From positions 16,368,001-16,432,000 of the forward strand of contig CM114272.1 in NCBI GenBank assembly GCA_050084515.1: 64,000 bases of DNA, given 5' to 3'. The notes under the pieces were generated by a model. The model was given only the letters and a program-made list of their open reading frames with translations. It had not been told where the DNA came from and ran no database searches. The DNA comes from Blasia pusilla (lineage: Eukaryota > Marchantiophyta > Marchantiopsida > Blasiales). Positions 21,344 through 31,083 of this stretch are shown piece after piece (within the stretch, counting starts at the first letter, position 1; the number at the start of each line of letters is the position of its first letter). A program made the position numbers and the translations under genes.

Positions 21344-21823
21344 GGCTTCCTGTTGTGCAAATCCACATCGTCATACAACATACATCGTTGACATACCATA
21401 CTCACATACCTACATAACATAGACTAGAGCATCCACAAACACAAGTGTACCACAACTGAAATCTGTGAAAGACCTACCATCATAAAATACGTATAGAATC
21501 ACATACAATCGAGCCAAACCCACTCCACGATGGGAGAATCCATGTCGAAGCTTGCGGGAACCACCATACCCAAGAGCTCTACTCACTACCAAGGCTAACT
21601 CCCAACGCAACAGGCTCAACTCAAAGAACTTACTATTCTTTGAGTGCACCCCACACTATATCCTCCAACCTAAGAGCGGGCCCTACTGGAAAAGGCACCC
21701 TCAACTGAGTAACCCCCAACCCTATGTATGAAACCGCATCTCTACCTAGACACTACGACCCTACATAAGGTATGGCCTCTACTAGCACACTATACTCTAC
21801 GATATAATCCGTATGGTCATGAC
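21344..21823 (-). repeat. 3' LTR of element A
   Basis: 480 bp reading TGTCATGACC to GCACAACA on the minus strand. The first 137 bp (21,687-21,823) match 29,580-29,716 at the 5' end of the element with few mismatches. Beyond that the two ends are unrelated, so the 5' LTR is rearranged or recombinant. Confidence 0.7.
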
Positions 21824-21830
21824 AACTGTC

Positions 21831-21934
21831 GTGCGAATCCACATCGTCATACAACATACATCGCTGACATACCATACTCACATACCTACATAACATAGAC
21901 GAGAGAATCAACAAACACAAGTGTACCACAACTC
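21831..21934 (-). repeat. Extra LTR-end fragment next to the polypurine tract
   Basis: Near-identical to 21,354-21,460 (the last part of the 3' LTR): TGTGGTACACTTGTGTTTG, the GTATGTGAGTATGGTATGTC block and GACGATGTGGATT are shared. Its upstream neighbour on the minus strand is a purine tract (AGGGGGGCGAG, about 21,935-21,947), the expected plus-strand primer site. So the LTR end occurs twice, once beside the primer site and once at the outer edge. Confidence 0.8.
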
Positions 21935-21947
21935 GCCCCCCTAACTA
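21935..21947 (-). promoter_or_regulatory. Polypurine tract of element A
   Basis: Minus-strand TTAGGGGGGCGAG directly before LTR-like sequence. Position and composition fit the RNase H-resistant primer of plus-strand DNA synthesis in LTR retroelements. Confidence 0.55.
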
Positions 21948-22105
21948 TCGGTTAGGTCCCTCTAACTCCCAGGTAGCCCTATACATCTACTACATGCTAT
22001 ACACCTTCGTGGGTGCACGAATCAGAAGGCCGGGTGCTAGGTTGCCCCATCGTTAGTCGCACATCTATAATCCATATTATGCAAAGATCAAGTCATCTAC
22101 CTTTC

Positions 22106-23911
22106 CTAAGTACATTGAGGACAAACCCACCTTCCAGTAAGAACAACATCCATACGTGGAGTTAAACACATCATGTGCCAACCCCTAGAACACCGATTAC
22201 ACACCAACATACGGGCTCCATTACCAGCAGACCCACGCAACATGCACCTCAAGCTAGCACGTATGATGGCTAAGCTTGGGTTAACAGTATCATCCATATT
22301 TGGAAGATGACATGGTGCACAATTACGCACATGGTCCTTCCAAAAAACTCCATCACGACCCTTCAACATGAGAACTCCAGAAGCTAACACCTCGCGCACT
22401 CGTAAAATAGTGCGGCCTGCCGTCACATCCAACGTTGTTGGTGCAATCTGCTGCAAATAGACATAGTCCCCCACATGGAACCTATGAATCAATGGTCGAT
22501 AACCTCCACCCCGAATGGTTGCATACCGCAACGTATCCCTGTGTTGAGCAATGGCAAGATTCTCAAAGGCTGTTGGCATAACTCTCCGAAAGAGCTCTGC
22601 CCGCTGAGAACACACTCTCATCCATATCTCTAGGTCATCAAGGTTCACCACCTCACTAGACTTCCGGCGAATTGTTGTTGGCAAGTTTGGATCTCGGCCG
22701 TATAGCAGAAAATAAGGTGAGAAGAAAGCCAATGATGCTTGGCGACTGAACCTATACCCCATGGCTAACCATGGCAACTGAATATCCCAATCTCCAAGAT
22801 GCCCCTTCTGTAGGCCATACTTGCGCAATGCCCTCTTCACCGTCTGAACCACACGCTCAGCCAAACCATCTGCCTTTGGATGATCTCGAGACGTGGTCCG
22901 ATGATCAATCAACGCCTTGTCACACAAGACCTGAAACTCACCTTGAAACTCTGTACCTTGGTCGGTCACCACTTTAGCTAGTGCACCAAAATGACTAAGC
23001 ACTCTATCAAGAAACGCATACGTCGTTCCCTCACTTTCCTTGTCAGGTAATGCCACCAACTCAATCCACTTGGAGGAGTGCTCCACCATCACCAACACAT
23101 ATTGATGATGTCGTACAGTCAACGGTAACGGTCCCGCAAAGTCCACACTCCAACGGTAACAGTCCCGCAAAGTCCACACTCCAACGGTAACCCAACCCCA
23201 TAATAGGAAAGGATGTAATTGTGGTGTAGGGGCATTGAATGATGCCCTCACCCGGTCACAAACCATACAACGTGACACTAACTGTTGCACATGAGTATAC
23301 ATGCCATGCCACCAATATTGACCAAGGAGTAAGCTATACGTACGCTTTACCCCAAAATGTCCCAACTCCTCATGGGCATGTCGCACAATGCGCTCTCTCT
23401 GAGCCAAATGCGGCACTAATCGTACTCTTCCATCCTCCCACACGGGGAGAATATGTGTTCCCTCCAATCGATACCTCTTAGCACGTTGAAGAACAGGGTC
23501 TCGCTCCTTGGCACTCACTATGCTTGGCACCCTACTGGTCCGAAGGAACTCCAACACCAATGCATCATCATGAATACAACGTTGATCCGTATCACCATCT
23601 CCAACCTTTGGATCTGAAGGCTGGCCATCTACCCTCTGACTAGAGTAAGATGTCATGTGGTCCTCCATACTAGAGTCCATCCCTAACCAACATAAAAAGG
23701 CGGATGCATGCCAACCTGGCACCATCTCCTCATCAACCTCGCCATGCCATCTAGCCCCAGTTGCATCCTCTTGGCTAGTACATGGGTTTCTACTCAACCC
23801 ATCAACATCAAGGTTGGCAACTCCAGGTCTATGTACCACCTGGAAGTCATACTCCTGTAAGATAAGAGCCCACCGTGCAAGCTTCCCTGTAAGCTTGTCA
23901 GACTCCATCAA
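22106..23911 (-). CDS. Ty3 integrase with RNase H tail and C-terminal PHD finger
   Basis: An open 601-codon frame. Residues 1-43 are the end of RNase H (VVHRPGVANLDVDGLSR). The HHCC zinc site is H180, H185, C215, C218. The catalytic triad is D257 (WSVDFAG), D317 (VTDQGTEF) and E352 (DGLAERVV), with the usual 35-residue spacing between the last two. Residues 470-535 form the GDYVYL-type C-terminal barrel region. Residues 556-600 resemble a PHD finger: C556, C571, C574, H579, C582, C597, C600 with the typical GWHMMCL and GRWVCPQC, but R559 replaces the second cysteine. Integrase inserts element DNA; a PHD finger usually reads histone H3 tails. A stop (TGA near 23,948) separates it from the rest of pol. 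A 31-bp tandem duplication precedes D257. Confidence 0.85.
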   Translation of the reverse strand: MMESDKLTGKLARWALILQEYDFQVVHRPGVANLDVDGLSRNPCTSQEDATGARWHGEVDEEMVPGWHASAFLCWLGMDSSMEDHMTSYSSQRVDGQPSDPKVGDGDTDQRCIHDDALVLEFLRTSRVPSIVSAKERDPVLQRAKRYRLEGTHILPVWEDGRVRLVPHLAQRERIVRHAHEELGHFGVKRTYSLLLGQYWWHGMYTHVQQLVSRCMVCDRVRASFNAPTPQLHPFLLWGWVTVGVWTLRDCYRWSVDFAGPLPLTVRHHQYVLVMVEHSSKWIELVALPDKESEGTTYAFLDRVLSHFGALAKVVTDQGTEFQGEFQVLCDKALIDHRTTSRDHPKADGLAERVVQTVKRALRKYGLQKGHLGDWDIQLPWLAMGYRFSRQASLAFFSPYFLLYGRDPNLPTTIRRKSSEVVNLDDLEIWMRVCSQRAELFRRVMPTAFENLAIAQHRDTLRYATIRGGGYRPLIHRFHVGDYVYLQQIAPTTLDVTAGRTILRVREVLASGVLMLKGRDGVFWKDHVRNCAPCHLPNMDDTVNPSLAIIRASLRCMLRGSAGNGARMLVCNRCSRGWHMMCLTPRMDVVLTGRWVCPQCT

Positions 23912-25118
23912 CCACTTGAGCGGCTGGTGATCAAGAACAAGGGTAAATCAGGTGCCAAACAAGTAACACCTAAAGTGTGCCACAACCCACACTACTGCCA
24001 AGCACTCTCCCTCATATGAACTATAGCGCGACTCCGCTGTATTATTTGAACGACTTGCATAGGCCACCACAAACTCCATGTGCTCATCATCATGTTGTGT
24101 CAACACCGCTCCAAGTCCCAACCTACTCCAATCAGTGTGTAACTGAAATGGGCGCCCTTTGATAGGTCTCCTCAAGATAGGCGCCGCCACCAACTGGGCC
24201 TTGAGCTCCACAAAAGCTCTCTCCTGATCATCTTCCCATTGCCACTCTTGATCTGATTTCAGAAATTGGTTCAAAGGCTTTGCCATAGCACTAAATCCCT
24301 TCACATACCTTCGATAGTAGTTCGCCAATCTCATGAATGCCTGAACTCTACTCACATCTACCGGACGAGGAATAAGTGCAATAGCCTCCACCTTTGCTTG
24401 CTGAACTCCCAAACCACCTGGATATCACATGACCCAAGTACTCAACATCCTCATGGAAGAACTTACACTTTCGTGGATGCAAACGTAGACCATGAGCTTT
24501 CAACCGCTCAAACACAATCTGCAAATGTATTTGATGCTCCTCCACCATGTTACTGAACACCAAGATATCATCAATCTAACACCGAACAAAATCCAACCCT
24601 GCTAGGATCTTGTCCATCACTCTCTGAAACTCGGCAGGTGCATTCTTCAACCCAAAGGGTAAGAATTTCTACAGGTACAAATAATCCTTGCCATGAGAGT
24701 TGACACCCCAAAATGCTGTCTTGGCCTTGTCACTCTCCCAAATCGGCAATTGATGGAATCCTGCCCGAAGATCCAAAGTACTGAAAATCTTTGCATGTCC
24801 CACCACATCAAAGATCTCCTTAGGTGTAGGTATGGCATACCTATCGTCCTTGGTTTTCCGATTGATAGGATGGTAATCTCCACACATCCGCCTATCCGTG
24901 TAGTTGCCATGCATATCCTTTTTAGCAAGCATGACAGTGGCTGATGCATACTCTCCATGCAACAACTCCACTAATCCAGCCTCCAAAAGGTCCAACGTCC
25001 TACTCTGAATCAGGTCCCTCTCCATATCACTATATCGGTAGGGACGACGGAAGATTGGCGTATCACTAGCCAAATCAATCCGTATACCGGGTCCAACTAG
25101 AGCACCCAACTCCTTCAT
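23912..25118 (-). pseudogene. Ty3 reverse transcriptase and RNase H (element A)
   Basis: RT fingers and palm at 25,118-24,669 include DRRMCGDYHPIN, YAIPTPKEIFD and the motif A block FSTLDLRAGFHQLPI. A TAG at 24,666 follows, where FLPFG-type sequence is expected to continue. The catalytic motif reads C-stop-IDDIL near 24,570, so the tyrosine position of YIDD is a TAG. Thumb and connection continue (LKAHGLRLHPRKCKFF, YLGHVIS) with a frame change near 24,410. The RNase H block (FQLHTDWSRLGLGAVLTQ, AESRYSSYEGECLAVVW) lies at 24,412-23,948. The family converts element RNA into DNA. Two stops within the catalytic core make this copy dead. Confidence 0.9.
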
Positions 25119-25529
25119 GCTAAAGGCAAAACAACTCCTATAAGCACGTAGGAACTATGTCAAGCTTCATTTCTCACCTCCCGTAAGCTTGGGCCCAAGT
25201 AATGGCTCCCAAGTCTCCTCCACTAGCACACTAGAGGGAGAGGATGATGCCATTGGCTACTACGCAACCCCCTCACAAGATGGTACATCCTTAGCTACAC
25301 CATCATCTGAGGAAATAACTCCTCCACCAGCATGAGCAACCAACTCCACATGCCCAGCCATTATATCCCATTTAATCCAAGGATTCAAAATACTACTCTT
25401 CTCGCCCCCAATCGATGCCTCTACCGTCCCAGTAGCCATCGAGCTCATTACCAGGGGTGGAAGACCCACAGACATAGTCCGAAGTCGACGTTGCTCGACC
25501 ATATAAAGACTCAAAATCCAAGTCAAACA

Positions 25530-25760
25530 ATTCAGGTCATGGCTTGAACCAACATATGACGTCGTGAAGCCTCAGAAATGGAAGCAACCGCTGTCACACC
25601 AATAGCAAATCCCATCGCACGCTCTCTCTCATCAGCATTAGGCTCCACCAACTGTCGCACATGAGAATCCCATACAAGCCTGGGACCACCTTCCCTGTAG
25701 GCATGTGACGAGGGAAAACTCTAAAGTCCCACCAAAGAGATCTAACACACAAATATCCTC
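25530..25760 (-). pseudogene. Deleted cytosine methyltransferase-like domain (element A)
   Basis: Minus-strand sequence reads PPEDICVLDLFGG (motif I of C5-cytosine methyltransferases, about 25,726-25,765) and then, in another frame, SFPSSHAYREGGP, NADERERAMGF and a SEASRRHMLVQAM end (25,725-25,555). In copy B these blocks are about 700 bp apart and enclose the catalytic region. Here everything between motif I and the C-terminal blocks is gone, with a frame jump and a TAG at the joint. DLNCLTWILSLY-type sequence follows toward RT. The position between protease and RT is the same as in copy B. Confidence 0.75.
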
Positions 25761-27116
25761 CGGCGGATACTGCCATACAATGGGTGTAGTATCCAAAGGG
25801 GATAACCCAACTGGACCAGAAGTAGGAATCCGCCGTGGGGCCTCCTCTTCCTCGTGAAGTATAACAGCCTCACACCAAGCCTCCTGCACTAGGCGATCAA
25901 CCTCTTGCCGTAGTGCACCGCTTGAACTCCAAAGTGGCACCTCTAACGATGAGGATGCCCTGCTGTTGCAAAACTAGGGACCTCCTCTATCTCCTCATGA
26001 ACAGGAGAATCCATAGCAGAAACATTACCCTCCAAAAAGTCTCCTGGCCAAGTGACTACTCCACTAAAACCAGCCACAGATGCTAACACTGTTGGGGAAG
26101 ACCCTCCTGGTCGAGCCCCATAAATAAATCTCACAGGAACTTGGTTCATACGTCCATCCCCGGACTCCCAACCAGGTCTATAACACGTTGTCTCAGTCCA
26201 GTAATCCATCTAAAAATCCATCGGGTACAATACTGCTCCTCCAACTAGTACATCATATGACTCGGCTAATGTGACCACTATAGGTACTCCCAACCGGGAG
26301 CTATCAGTCGCATGATCTGGTCTCAATTGTACAGAAAACTTCTCCCGTGTCATGAATTGAGATCTATCATTGGCTCCTCCAAGTGATGTTTGAATCTGGA
26401 ATGGGCAAGGCTCAAGCTCTGACCTCCGAATACCCAAACCAATACATGCCGCTTTCCCAGCATCAAGGTTGGGCACCAGAGTCTAACAAGACTCTATCTG
26501 GTCTATACACCTGTCCTGTAGGACTCACCAATCGGAATATCCCTCTCCAATTGTCCAACATACATACACCAGGTGTAAGCCTCTCACGATCAATGGCTAG
26601 CCGGGCTGGTAATGCATCCATCTTCGCCGTTGCTGCCTGCCAAGTAGCACTGGTACTCAATGCTACACCTTACATAGAGGGTCGCTCCACCGCAACACTC
26701 TCATCCACCCAGCACGTGTAGCAGTAATATCCCCACGTTCACTCAACGTGGCTGCTAGCTGAAATACAGGAGCTAAGTCAACTCCTAAAGCCATTAGCTC
26801 CATGGCCGAAAACAATGGGGATCCTAAACACCGGTTGTCATCCGCATAATCTGCCTTTGACCGATCTTCGCATCCGTATCTACTACACGTGATGTAGATG
26901 CCTCAGTACCCACTATCGGCTCCATAGGCTACGTAGGAACCATGGATGGAGTCCTAAGCACTTGAGACAACAAGAATGATTGGGGAAGCCTAGCCTGCCT
27001 CCAGCCTCACCCCTCTGTGGGTCCAACTCCACAGTAGCACCACGTGGCTCTGACGCTCGAGTGGCTCCTCTCGTGAATCGCAGCGGTGATGCCTCAACCT
27101 GTGCCGCACTCGCCAT
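25761..27116 (-). pseudogene. Ty3 protease region (element A), frameshifted
   Basis: Minus-strand pieces in different frames correspond one by one to copy B: the gag-protease linker (27,116-26,660), the aspartic protease motif VLLDSGAQP (26,485-26,465) followed after a frame change by KAACIGLGIRR and the VPIVVTLAESYDVLVGGAVLYPMDF block (to 26,210), then DYWTETTCYRPGW (26,209-25,943) and PLDTTPIVWQYPPED leading into the methyltransferase-like motif I. The DSGA active site survives, but the frame breaks right after it and the flanks carry many stops. The CYRPGW-containing linker is of unknown function and conserved between A and B. Confidence 0.75.
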
Positions 27117-27126
27117 GTAAGAGAGA

Positions 27127-28632
27127 TCATCCCTCCATAAGAGGTGGAAGCCCTCGCTCCCGAACCTGATCTATGCCGGATACCGACCATAGTAGCCAAC
27201 TTTTGCTCCAATCGCTCAATCCGGCACCATAGTCGACTGTCGTATTGGTAGGGGTAGCCACCGTAGGCTCTCCAACCACTGGTCCACCTTTACCACCCCT
27301 ACCACCTCTACCACCTCGGCCTCTCGGAGCTACTCCACCACGGCCGCGGCCTGATCTCAACTTTGGATGAAGATCAAAGCAGCGCTCTCGAGAATGACAT
27401 GGTCTCCCGCAATGATCACATTGAGTTGGGGCCGACTGAGACCCATCCTCCAAAGTCTGTCTCCCATCCTCTTGGGGACAAAACTTCCTAACATGATCAC
27501 CTCCACATGTCCAACATGACTGTCCTTGTTGCGGGGTAGCAAATGAAGGCAATGGTCTCTGCGCAAGTGTCCCTCTAAGACTTGACTGAGGTCGTGTGTA
27601 TCCCCCACGACTCCTACTACTACTACCACCACCACTACTACGAGACTGTGAGGTAGGCTGCTCAACACGAGAAGTAGTAGTTGTATCCCTACTGAATACG
27701 GATGTCACCACTCTCTCCTTCATCATGTTAAGCTCAATCTTCTCAGATAGAGCAAACACATGGGTCAATGTGGGTGAATCATCACTCATAAGAGTAGCAT
27801 CACGTACCCTGCGGCGCAACTCTCGGTCCAAGATCCCATACCAAAATTGGACTTTTTGAGCCTCAATCACACCCTGGGTAACTAAAATCAAGCGTCGCAT
27901 ACGAGTGTATGCCTCATGAAGACTCTCACCAGTCTTACGCTCAAATTCCTGAAGACTCCTCAACTTCTCTGTCTTCACTCCCTGATAGTTCTTCTTCAAC
28001 CTCTTGAAGAACTCTCCAACCGGGCTGAACGATGGTGGGGCACTAGTACCTCCACTAGTACCCCCACTGGTACCTCCACTGGTACCCCCACTCCGGCTCC
28101 TACTCGTACCACTCAACGTCGGGCTGGCCGGCATAGTAGGAGCACTACTACCAATACCACCATGGGTGATAGACACATAGCCTGGAGACCAATATTGTCT
28201 CCACGCCTCAATCTCAGCAACATGGTCCTTCCTAAACTCATGGTAATCATCCATGGGTGGTCCCTCCAAGTGTTGAAACAACCCCTTCCAATCCAAGAAG
28301 GATGTAAACAACATGGCGTTCCGCAACATCTACATGTCACACCATGTATCAAACTCCTGCATGAAGTCCTCCAACTCAATGGTGCCCACTGCACCCGAGT
28401 ATCATCGTGGGCCCTTCATGGCCCCATATATCCCGTCCATGTCCCAAATCAATGGAGCTGCAACACTCGATAACAACGTAGAAGACTCGGTGTTTGGAAC
28501 ACCCTCGTCCTCCTCTTCATCAATCGTCGGAAGTGGAAAAGGTAGCCGATACCTCAATCCACTCCGTGTGAAACCACCATTGTCTGCACCACGGTCCCCA
28601 ACCAGACCACCAGACAGCTCCGTGATGACCAA
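27127..28632 (-). pseudogene. Ty3 gag (element A), mostly open
   Basis: N-terminal part at 28,632-28,402, then TGA and, after 27 codons, TAG (in CDM-stop-MLRNAM), then an open 400-codon frame at 28,329-27,127. The capsid core includes SFLDWKGLFQHLEGPPMDDY, EKLRSLQEFERKTGESLHEA and RRRVRDATLM. Two zinc knuckles, CWTCGGDHVRKFC and CDHCGRPCHSRERC, both match C-x2-C-x4-H-x4-C. A GGTS tetrapeptide repeated four times (28,040-28,095) precedes the core and an RG-rich tail (GRGGRGGRGG) follows. Gag assembles the particle and binds RNA through the knuckles. The two early stops separate the N-terminal 110 residues from the rest. Confidence 0.85.
28040..28100. repeat. Minisatellite in gag of element A
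   Basis: A 12-bp unit (GGTACCTCCACT / GGTACCCCCACT on the plus strand) repeated about four to five times, giving the GGTS repeats in the protein. In frame, so tolerated by the coding sequence. Confidence 0.85.
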
Positions 28633-29177
28633 CGCCGATGCCGCACCACCACTAAGTAACCAAGTGACGTCGATGTCACTGTACTATTCTAGATCTACTA
28701 GCTATGGGTGTAGGCAACCTAACCTATCAGCACCACAAGAAGCCTCCCACGGTCTACTTGTCATCACTCCAGCCTCACTACCGGTAGCACACAGGAGTAA
28801 TACTACTCTGGAAATCAGCGTCAACCCTAACAATGGGCGCGCAAGCAAGAAGCAACGATGGAGGGGATCCAAAGAGAGGAAGTCCAACGACAACCCTCCA
28901 ATCGCAAATGGAAATCAAGATAACACAATCCACCAAACGTGGCGCCCCCTGAATCCACAGAACCCACCATACAATTCTAACGCAATAGCTACTCTGCCGC
29001 GGGTTGATGACGTGTTAGTCGGACTTGCAGCACCTGAAAATATCACCTGCATGGAGAGGCTACACCGTACTATGCGCTAGAGGTCAATCAACCAAAAATT
29101 GGAGATGCATAAAGCGCCTAACACATCTTCGAACAGCACCAAATGAACTACACAAGTGTGTACACTGGCATAGTTAA

Positions 29178-29229
29178 GAACTCAGCAGTTAAGCGTCTTC
29201 CAGGCAGAATAGCCCAAAGATGGGTGACC
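29178..29229 (+). repeat. 5S rRNA-like segment in the leader of element A
   Basis: GAACTC, AGTTAAGCG and GATGGGTGACC occur with the same spacing as in plant 5S rRNA (52 positions end to end, 22 bases between the two conserved blocks). These are box A and box C of the internal RNA polymerase III promoter. The middle is diverged and the 5' and 3' ends of 5S RNA are not clear, so it is a derived fragment, not a 5S gene. It lies near the inner edge of the 5' LTR, antisense to the retroelement. An alternative is that minus-strand TGGTCACCCATC is simply a primer binding site. Confidence 0.6.
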
Positions 29230-29579
29230 AGTTATGCAACACTCAAATCACAAATCCTGCAAAAACTGCCTCACGCCCAAGCAAGCTTGCTTGCTCCTTG
29301 CTCCTTACTCCGCCTCTCACGCCCACTCGCCCCGAGCTACCACGAGTTGCCTCGAAGCCTCTAAATGCTCGAGACATGCCCCTATCGCCACGCTTCGCTA
29401 TGGTGAGAGGCCCAACCAGGATGCCCCCAGCGGGATAGGCGTCTCCAACAACGAACAAGTCACCAACCAACCAGCCCCTCCGATCCGCTGTCCACCATAG
29501 CCAGACCTTGAGCTAGTCCGAAAAATTTCGATCAGAAATTACTCCAAAATCCTCAACCAAAATTGAATCTATTTCACTG

Positions 29580-29716
29580 GAAAAGTCACCCTCAACTGAG
29601 TAACCCCCAACCCTATGTATGAAACCGCATCTCTACCTAGACACTACGGCCCTACATAAGGTATGGCCTCTACTAGCATACTATACTCTACGACATAATC
29701 CATATGGTCATGACAT
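29580..29716 (-). repeat. 5' LTR of element A, outer 137 bp
   Basis: Matches 21,687-21,823 (CTCAACTGAGTAACCCCC, GGTATGGCCTCTACTAGCA and GGTCATGACA are shared). Similarity ends at ACTGGAAAAG. The inner boundary of the 5' LTR could not be defined because the remaining sequence does not match the 3' LTR. Confidence 0.8.
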
Positions 29717-30660
29717 TCCTCTCTTCTCTAAGACGTGTTGGATTCCTACTACCTGGCTGAGGACATGATGGTGTCTCCAAGGACGAAGCACATATTGATA
29801 CTCGATGGGTATCAACTTGCAGAGCGTACAAGATTTACTTCCGAGGAAGGCGGTGGGACTCAAATCAGGTTACATGGGACCGTTATGGTGTACGTGGGGG
29901 GGGGTGCTAAGGCGCTCGAATTTCCCAATATTTTTGATCCTCGTCTATAATCGGCCAGAGGAGCCACTTGTATCCCAGGACATTCCTTTTGTACAGCAAC
30001 CTAGGAGAGTAAGGAGTAAATTTGTAGATGACGAGGCTGAAGAAATCATAGATTAGATCAAATGTACATTTTTGAGCTTCCTTCGGCTGTAATAAAGGAC
30101 AAGATTTTTTCAAACGATAATGGTGTTTGTAAAAGTTTGTTGAATATTTTTTTTGGACTTGTCGATTGTGTTCGTCTAGCTACTCAGAATGTTTATTTTG
30201 CAACCCGTCGGATTCTGACGGGTTGCAAATTTTCACTTTTTCACCACTGCAACTTTTTAACCATTTCCAAGCAAGCTGTGGGATTCCGACAGGTTGGCTG
30301 ATTGAGTGATCGGACTCTTTCCCTGTGAGACCAAATTCTGAGGCATTGTGTCGGGATTCTTCACTTTTGGCTCCTTCCCCTAGTATTGTCAAACCATTCG
30401 TAAGCTTCTTTTCTTCTCTAGGACGTGTTGGATTCCTACTACCTGTCGGATTGCCATTTCGGATTCCCAACCGGTTGGATTTTCGTGGGTGCAGGATGGA
30501 ATGGAATCACCTCTCAAAATCTTTCCTTTGTTATGGTGAGCTTGCTTGCAAGGGGTGCAAGCCATATGATTCCGATGAGTTGCAAGAGTTGCAACCTGTA
30601 AAATTCCGACGGGTTGGGATGGGTGAAGCTTCTCGGTTTCTCAGATTTAGGATCTGAATG
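29717..30660 (+). mobile_element. Continuation and second partial copy of the two-gene element
   Basis: 29,717-29,755 (CTTCTCTAAGACGTGTTGG...) matches 30,408-30,446 and represents the sequence that followed 21,343 before the retroelement inserted. From 29,755 a second copy begins inside the coding part, passes DDEAEEIID plus TAG at about 30,053 (equivalent to DDEAEEFIE plus TAG at 20,997) and runs through the same 3' region, including CAAGATTTTTTCAAACGAT and the palindrome pair. Similarity between the copies is roughly 80 percent by eye. Confidence 0.75.
30199..30297. repeat. Palindrome pair, second copy of 3' flank
   Basis: Copies at about 30,199-30,226 and 30,271-30,297, equivalent to 21,142-21,236. 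The second copy in each pair has the same degenerate GACAG..TTGG right arm. Further degenerate arms occur at 30,545-30,620 (GATTCCGATGAGTTGC, ATTCCGACGGGTTG). Confidence 0.85.
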
Positions 30661-31083
30661 AAGGGACAGCAGTTCCTCTTTACTCCAGAAAACTAACAAT
30701 CTTTTGGTTCAATTATCGTCTCCTGTGTTCACATTTCACAAAGTTGGTCTTTATTTGAACCTTTCATTGAGATGAGATTGCTACTTCTGGTCAAATTATT
30801 TGCCAATGGTCCTCCAACAAAATACCCCTGAGCACAGCTTACTGTAGACTGAAACCGGCAATGTGACGAAACTTAGGCTCACATGGAGAGTGATGGAAAA
30901 ATGTTTTAGTGGTCTTATGATGTCTACTTGTTTTTCGCCCCTGGAAAAAGGAGGTTTCTTTAGGCCCGAATGTGGACCACTACCTACTCTCTTCTAAAGA
31001 TTTCATGAATGTGAAAGCAAACAAAAATTTCAAATATGTCAAAAAGTTTTGAAGAGAGGAGGCGGATTTGGCCCTTTTTTTTT
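30661..31083. other. Unassigned stretch
   Basis: No ORF, palindrome or similarity to other parts of the window was seen. Confidence 0.4.

Larger units (their letters stand above)
21344..29716 (-). mobile_element. Ty3 retrotransposon element A
   Basis: Minus-strand Ty3 element of about 8.4 kb: 5' end at 29,716, gag, protease, remnant methyltransferase-like domain, RT, RNase H, integrase with PHD finger, 3' LTR at 21,823-21,344. It begins TGTCATGACC (minus strand) and ends GCACAACA. The four bases TTCC flank both sides (plus strand 21,340-21,343 and 29,717-29,720), a possible target duplication. It sits in the 3' region of the two-gene element, whose uninterrupted equivalent is around 30,400. 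Gag and RT carry stops, so the copy is inactive, although integrase is open over 601 codons. Confidence 0.85.

Noticed and set aside
27916-28473. 185-codon plus-strand ORF rich in Thr and Pro
   Set aside because: Antisense shadow of gag of element A, including its GGTS minisatellite.
29178-29229. Functional 5S rRNA gene
   Set aside because: Only the internal promoter blocks match; the RNA ends and the central loop do not, and no T-run terminator follows at the right place.
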